A DNA stretch of 64,000 bases from Chloroflexota bacterium. GTDB lineage: Bacteria > Chloroflexota > Anaerolineae > Anaerolineales > Villigracilaceae. Each line of letters opens with the position of its first letter. Positions within the stretch are counted from its first letter, which is position 1. Below are positions 61,511-64,000 of this stretch, one piece after another. Under the pieces are notes generated by a model. The model saw only the letters and a list, made by a program, of their open reading frames with translations. It was not told where the DNA came from and made no database searches. The position numbers were made by a program, and so were the translations under genes. The stretch lies in assembly GCA_016234485.1 (NCBI GenBank), contig JACRBL010000022.1:25400-89399 (forward strand), given 5' to 3'.

Positions 61511-61624
61511 GGGCAACAGTAAAAGTCCACGATGAAGCCTTGAATAATTTGTTGCCTTCTGAAATGGACTTCCAGCTTCTTTGCGCGGACTTCCTGCAAG
61601 TGATGTGTCTTAACCAAACCAAAC

Positions 61625-62968
61625 TTAATCGCTTGATCCCAACAATGTGACCGCAAGGCTTAATTTTTCGAAAAGTAATCGCTGTTTCGTTGGGTCGTAC
61701 ATCGACAACCAATTAACCCAATCATCTAAGACAATCAGTTCTGAATCATCACTAAAATTAGATGTTCCATTCACTGGTTCACTAAGAGACGGAGAAACTT
61801 TTTCATAGATAGAACGAGCTTGTTTCCAATTCTGCAAAGAAAGTTGTTGTTGTCCTTGAATATAGTAAGTGATACCCAAATCGACAAAAGCGACAGCAAT
61901 GCCAGTTTGGTCTTCTAGATTGGTGAAAATGCTTTTTGCCTCCTCACAAAAATTTACAGCATCTTGATATTGTCCTAACGAGTTCTTTAACTTTGCTAAG
62001 TCAAGAAGAACAGGACCAGTATTTGCGATGTAGCCTACATCCCGATAATATTGTAATGACTGTAAATATAAGTTTTGTGACAATTCATAATTTCGAGCGT
62101 GATGATGAAAACGCGCAAGGCAGTGCCAAAGTTTTGCTTGACCATATTTATCGCCAATTTGTTCAAATAACTGAAGCGACTGTCTAAAAAACGGTTCAGA
62201 TTCCCTGATATTCCCACCCTGTTCTAGAGTCATACCTAGCCCACAGAGATCGTGAGCTCTTCCAGGTATCGCTCTGAGCTGTTCCATCAAAGGGATGGCT
62301 TCTCTATAAGCCATCTCTGCATCTTTTAGACGACCTATTCTTCTATATGCAAGTCCTAATTCACTTAACGCCTCTGCTTGAACGCGTATATTACCTCCTT
62401 TCCTTCCTTCTTCTAGCATTTCCTCCAATGGTTTAATAGCCAAATTTATTCGCCCAGTTCGTGCATATAGTCCCGCAACTGCTCTTAAGCTATCACTCAA
62501 AGGCAAGCCAAAAACGCGTACCCCACTTTCGGCCTCACCATCTTCATTTACCAAATTTTCTTGAGAAAATCCCTCTTTAGATTCCTTCATCAGGGCGACC
62601 GCCTTTTCATATGATTGTAGAGCATCACGGAAGTTTCCCATGGCAAAATATATACCGCCCGTATCCCTCAAAGTACTTGCGGTCATTAGTCTATCACCAA
62701 TAGATTCAAACACCAATACCGCTTCATTAAGTCCATTAAGCGCCTCGGGAGTCTGTCCCAGCTTGCTATTAATTATGGACGATAGGCGCAATGCACGTGC
62801 GCGTATGCTTTGTGGAATGTCCTGGCCCAATAAAGAAGCAACCAACCGTTGAGCCCTCTCCATTCCATCTTTCGATTCCCACGCTTCCTGAAGCAAAGCA
62901 ACATGTGCTAATACTATCCAATAATTTACTCCTTGGGGAACCTCAGATTCGTCTGGAGTAGATTGCAA
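61625..62968 (-). CDS. TPR-repeat protein, probable 3' part of a broken STAND gene
   Basis: The ORF shows about nine tetratricopeptide units (EALNGLNEAVLVFESIGDRL, NFRDALQSYEKAVALMKESK, AELAYREAIPLMEQ-type, YGQAKLWHCLARFHHHARNY). Its TTG start at 62968 is not convincing. The frame is open upstream to a TAA at 63032 and reads FFRREFYRALNDWRFGDC across the gap, continuous with the ATPase ORF. Codons are AT-richer than in the rest of the window. TPRs would act as sensor or scaffold. Confidence 0.75.
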   Translation of the reverse strand: MQSTPDESEVPQGVNYWIVLAHVALLQEAWESKDGMERAQRLVASLLGQDIPQSIRARALRLSSIINSKLGQTPEALNGLNEAVLVFESIGDRLMTASTLRDTGGIYFAMGNFRDALQSYEKAVALMKESKEGFSQENLVNEDGEAESGVRVFGLPLSDSLRAVAGLYARTGRINLAIKPLEEMLEEGRKGGNIRVQAEALSELGLAYRRIGRLKDAEMAYREAIPLMEQLRAIPGRAHDLCGLGMTLEQGGNIRESEPFFRQSLQLFEQIGDKYGQAKLWHCLARFHHHARNYELSQNLYLQSLQYYRDVGYIANTGPVLLDLAKLKNSLGQYQDAVNFCEEAKSIFTNLEDQTGIAVAFVDLGITYYIQGQQQLSLQNWKQARSIYEKVSPSLSEPVNGTSNFSDDSELIVLDDWVNWLSMYDPTKQRLLFEKLSLAVTLLGSSD

Positions 62969-63031
62969 GAGTAAACGACAATCCCCAAATCTCCAGTCAT
63001 TTAAGGCGCGGTAAAACTCCCTGCGAAAAAA

Positions 63032-64000
63032 TTATACCGCGTCGTATGGCTCAATGATAAAACTGTGATAAATCATCTCGGCAAGATTTGTAATTTCATT
63101 TCTGGCTTGACCATGAAAATCCTTCATTTTCTTGTTCCAAAGCAACCAGTGTTTCAATTGTCTGGCGCGCTCGCGCAAAAACTTACGCGCTTCTTTTCGT
63201 ATTGAGTATGTATTTACTTTATCTGGAATTTTTTCGCAGAAAGAATACCGCGTAAGAGTTTGAAACAAACGAAGTGTGCTAGCAGGTTCGGCAACAAGCA
63301 TCTCAAGAATATCAACTGTAAACCACCTAGGAATAGATAATAATAAAGTTGCATCTTGTTCGTCAGCAGATAGTTGTCTCAGAATCAAAGAAAGAAGAGC
63401 ATCCCCTAAATTTGCGTTTTTCCCTGCAGTTGCGAAATCATCCTTGCCAGGTTCTCTTCCCTTTGTTTCGAGAATGCTTTGACACAAATCGGCGGCTAAT
63501 CGAAGATGGTAAGGAAAACCATCGGTTAATTCAATAAGGTAATTTTTCAAGTCAGAATCGCCAACATTCCGCCGATTTAGATATTCAAGCGCGTCATTTG
63601 GTTTTAAATTTGACAAAGCTGGATAATGATCGATGTGTATCTGCCAGATAGGATCGTATTGATCCCACTTTAGTGATTCTCGACCTAAAATTATTTTTAG
63701 AGTTGAGCCACTTGCACGGCAAAACTCACGAACAAACCAATCATCAACCCTGAATTCGTTCAGCCTCTCAAACGCGTCAAAAATTACTGTAATCCGACAA
63801 TCCCCTTGCGCGCCGCGATGGTTTTCATCCTCTGTCATTTCTTCAATATCCCGAGCCATAACGGAATGTGTCAATGATTTGAGACAACTGATTTGAAAGA
63901 TTAGTGTAGATTCGGTGTGTATTTGTCGATCAAAAGCACTCCTTTCCAGCGGGAAGGCTGTGGATAAGTGGACGGGAGAGCGCCGCCCACTTACCCACAG
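63032..64000 (-). CDS. STAND-type ATPase fragment, runs off right edge
   Basis: The frame is open to the window end, so the true start is outside; the ORF-track start at 63874 is a TTG. The part seen has a Walker-B-like CRITVIFDAFERLNEFRVDD, then RNVGDSDLKNYLIELTDGFP (GxP motif), then a winged-helix region LTRYSFCEKIPDKVNTYSIR, as in NB-ARC/STAND NTPases. It stops at TAA 63032, in the same frame as the TPR ORF. The P-loop would be beyond the edge. Such proteins are often defence or signalling switches. Confidence 0.7.
   Translation of the reverse strand: MWVSGRRSPVHLSTAFPLERSAFDRQIHTESTLIFQISCLKSLTHSVMARDIEEMTEDENHRGAQGDCRITVIFDAFERLNEFRVDDWFVREFCRASGSTLKIILGRESLKWDQYDPIWQIHIDHYPALSNLKPNDALEYLNRRNVGDSDLKNYLIELTDGFPYHLRLAADLCQSILETKGREPGKDDFATAGKNANLGDALLSLILRQLSADEQDATLLLSIPRWFTVDILEMLVAEPASTLRLFQTLTRYSFCEKIPDKVNTYSIRKEARKFLRERARQLKHWLLWNKKMKDFHGQARNEITNLAEMIYHSFIIEPYDAV
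63958..64000. repeat. Inverted repeat at the window end with DnaA-box-like words
   Basis: CTGTGGATAAGTGG and CCACTTACCCACAG are 14-bp arms with one mismatch and a 15-bp spacer. TTATCCACA (a perfect DnaA box) is on the minus strand. Only two such words are visible, so an origin is not claimed. Confidence 0.5.

Noticed and set aside
61286-61656. ORFs of 78-95 aa between pfk and the TPR gene
   Set aside because: They run through terminator and palindrome sequence; no ribosome site or motif.
63958-64000. Chromosomal origin
   Set aside because: Only two DnaA-like words and no dnaA, dnaN or AT-rich unwinding region in view.

Overview
The window is a typical stretch of chromosome from a GC-rich bacterium. 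I infer a member of the Chloroflexota, probably class Anaerolineae. The evidence is gene content: a Rex repressor, DUF2085/DUF4126/DUF4332/DUF4388 proteins, an MglA-like GTPase, a histidine kinase with about eleven GAF domains, a split F1-ATPase cluster and a T-box thrS. No rRNA gene is present, so the taxonomy is not proven. Most real genes are on the minus strand and are tightly packed. Many ORF-track starts had to be moved downstream to a Met with a Shine-Dalgarno sequence.

Layout. 1-3.8 kb: end of a CHASE2-adenylate cyclase, rex with an operator-like palindrome, small membrane and lipoprotein genes, DinB and GNAT. 4.0-9.6 kb (minus): atpA-atpG-atpD-atpC followed by an mreB-like gene, without Fo or delta genes. 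9.9-13 kb (plus): a D-Ala-D-Ala ligase and membrane proteins. 13-18.5 kb (minus): a thiamine operon with sigma70 promoter, TPP riboswitch and terminator, then thiN, thiB, thiP, thiQ and a DUF402 gene. 18.6-33.6 kb (minus): a roughly 15 kb signalling and lipid cluster. It has one strong promoter with a 20-bp palindrome at the predicted start of transcription, then DUF4388, MglA-like GTPase, alpha/beta hydrolase, V4R protein, left-handed beta-helix protein, acyl-ACP-reductase-like enzyme, receiver + degenerate GGDEF, the 2482-aa histidine kinase, a single receiver, and a second alpha/beta hydrolase that has lost its nucleophilic serine. 33.6-37.4 kb: LysM lipoprotein, a TumE/TumA-like toxin-antitoxin pair, a two-domain ThyX homologue and a DUF433/DUF5615 pair. 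38-46.8 kb: CASTOR/POLLUX-like channel, the 5-oxoprolinase genes pxpA and pxpBC with an rRNA methyltransferase, a beta-lactamase-fold lipoprotein and a class V aminotransferase. 47-54.7 kb: sortase, tRNA-Val, T-box-thrS, PadR, infC-rpmI-rplT, macrodomain and SpoU methylase. 54.9-60.9 kb: clostripain-like protease, DUF4332, 5-formyl-THF cyclo-ligase and a eukaryote-like tandem phosphofructokinase. 61.6-64 kb: an AT-richer STAND-ATPase/TPR gene split by an in-frame TAA and running off the right edge.

Two further themes run through the window. First, six copies of a palindromic element bounded by GTCATTGCGAG/CTCGCAATGAC occur, several carrying a second palindrome nested inside, and one lying in frame within thiQ. 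Second, many short arrays of 7- or 8-bp words, often palindromic at the array level, lie both between genes and inside genes (thiQ, thiP, thiN, thyX, the SpoU methylase). They resemble in style the heptameric STRR repeats known from cyanobacteria. The best candidate for an undescribed system is the 18.6-33.6 kb cluster, where a GTPase/two-component module is fused at operon level to fatty-aldehyde-type chemistry.
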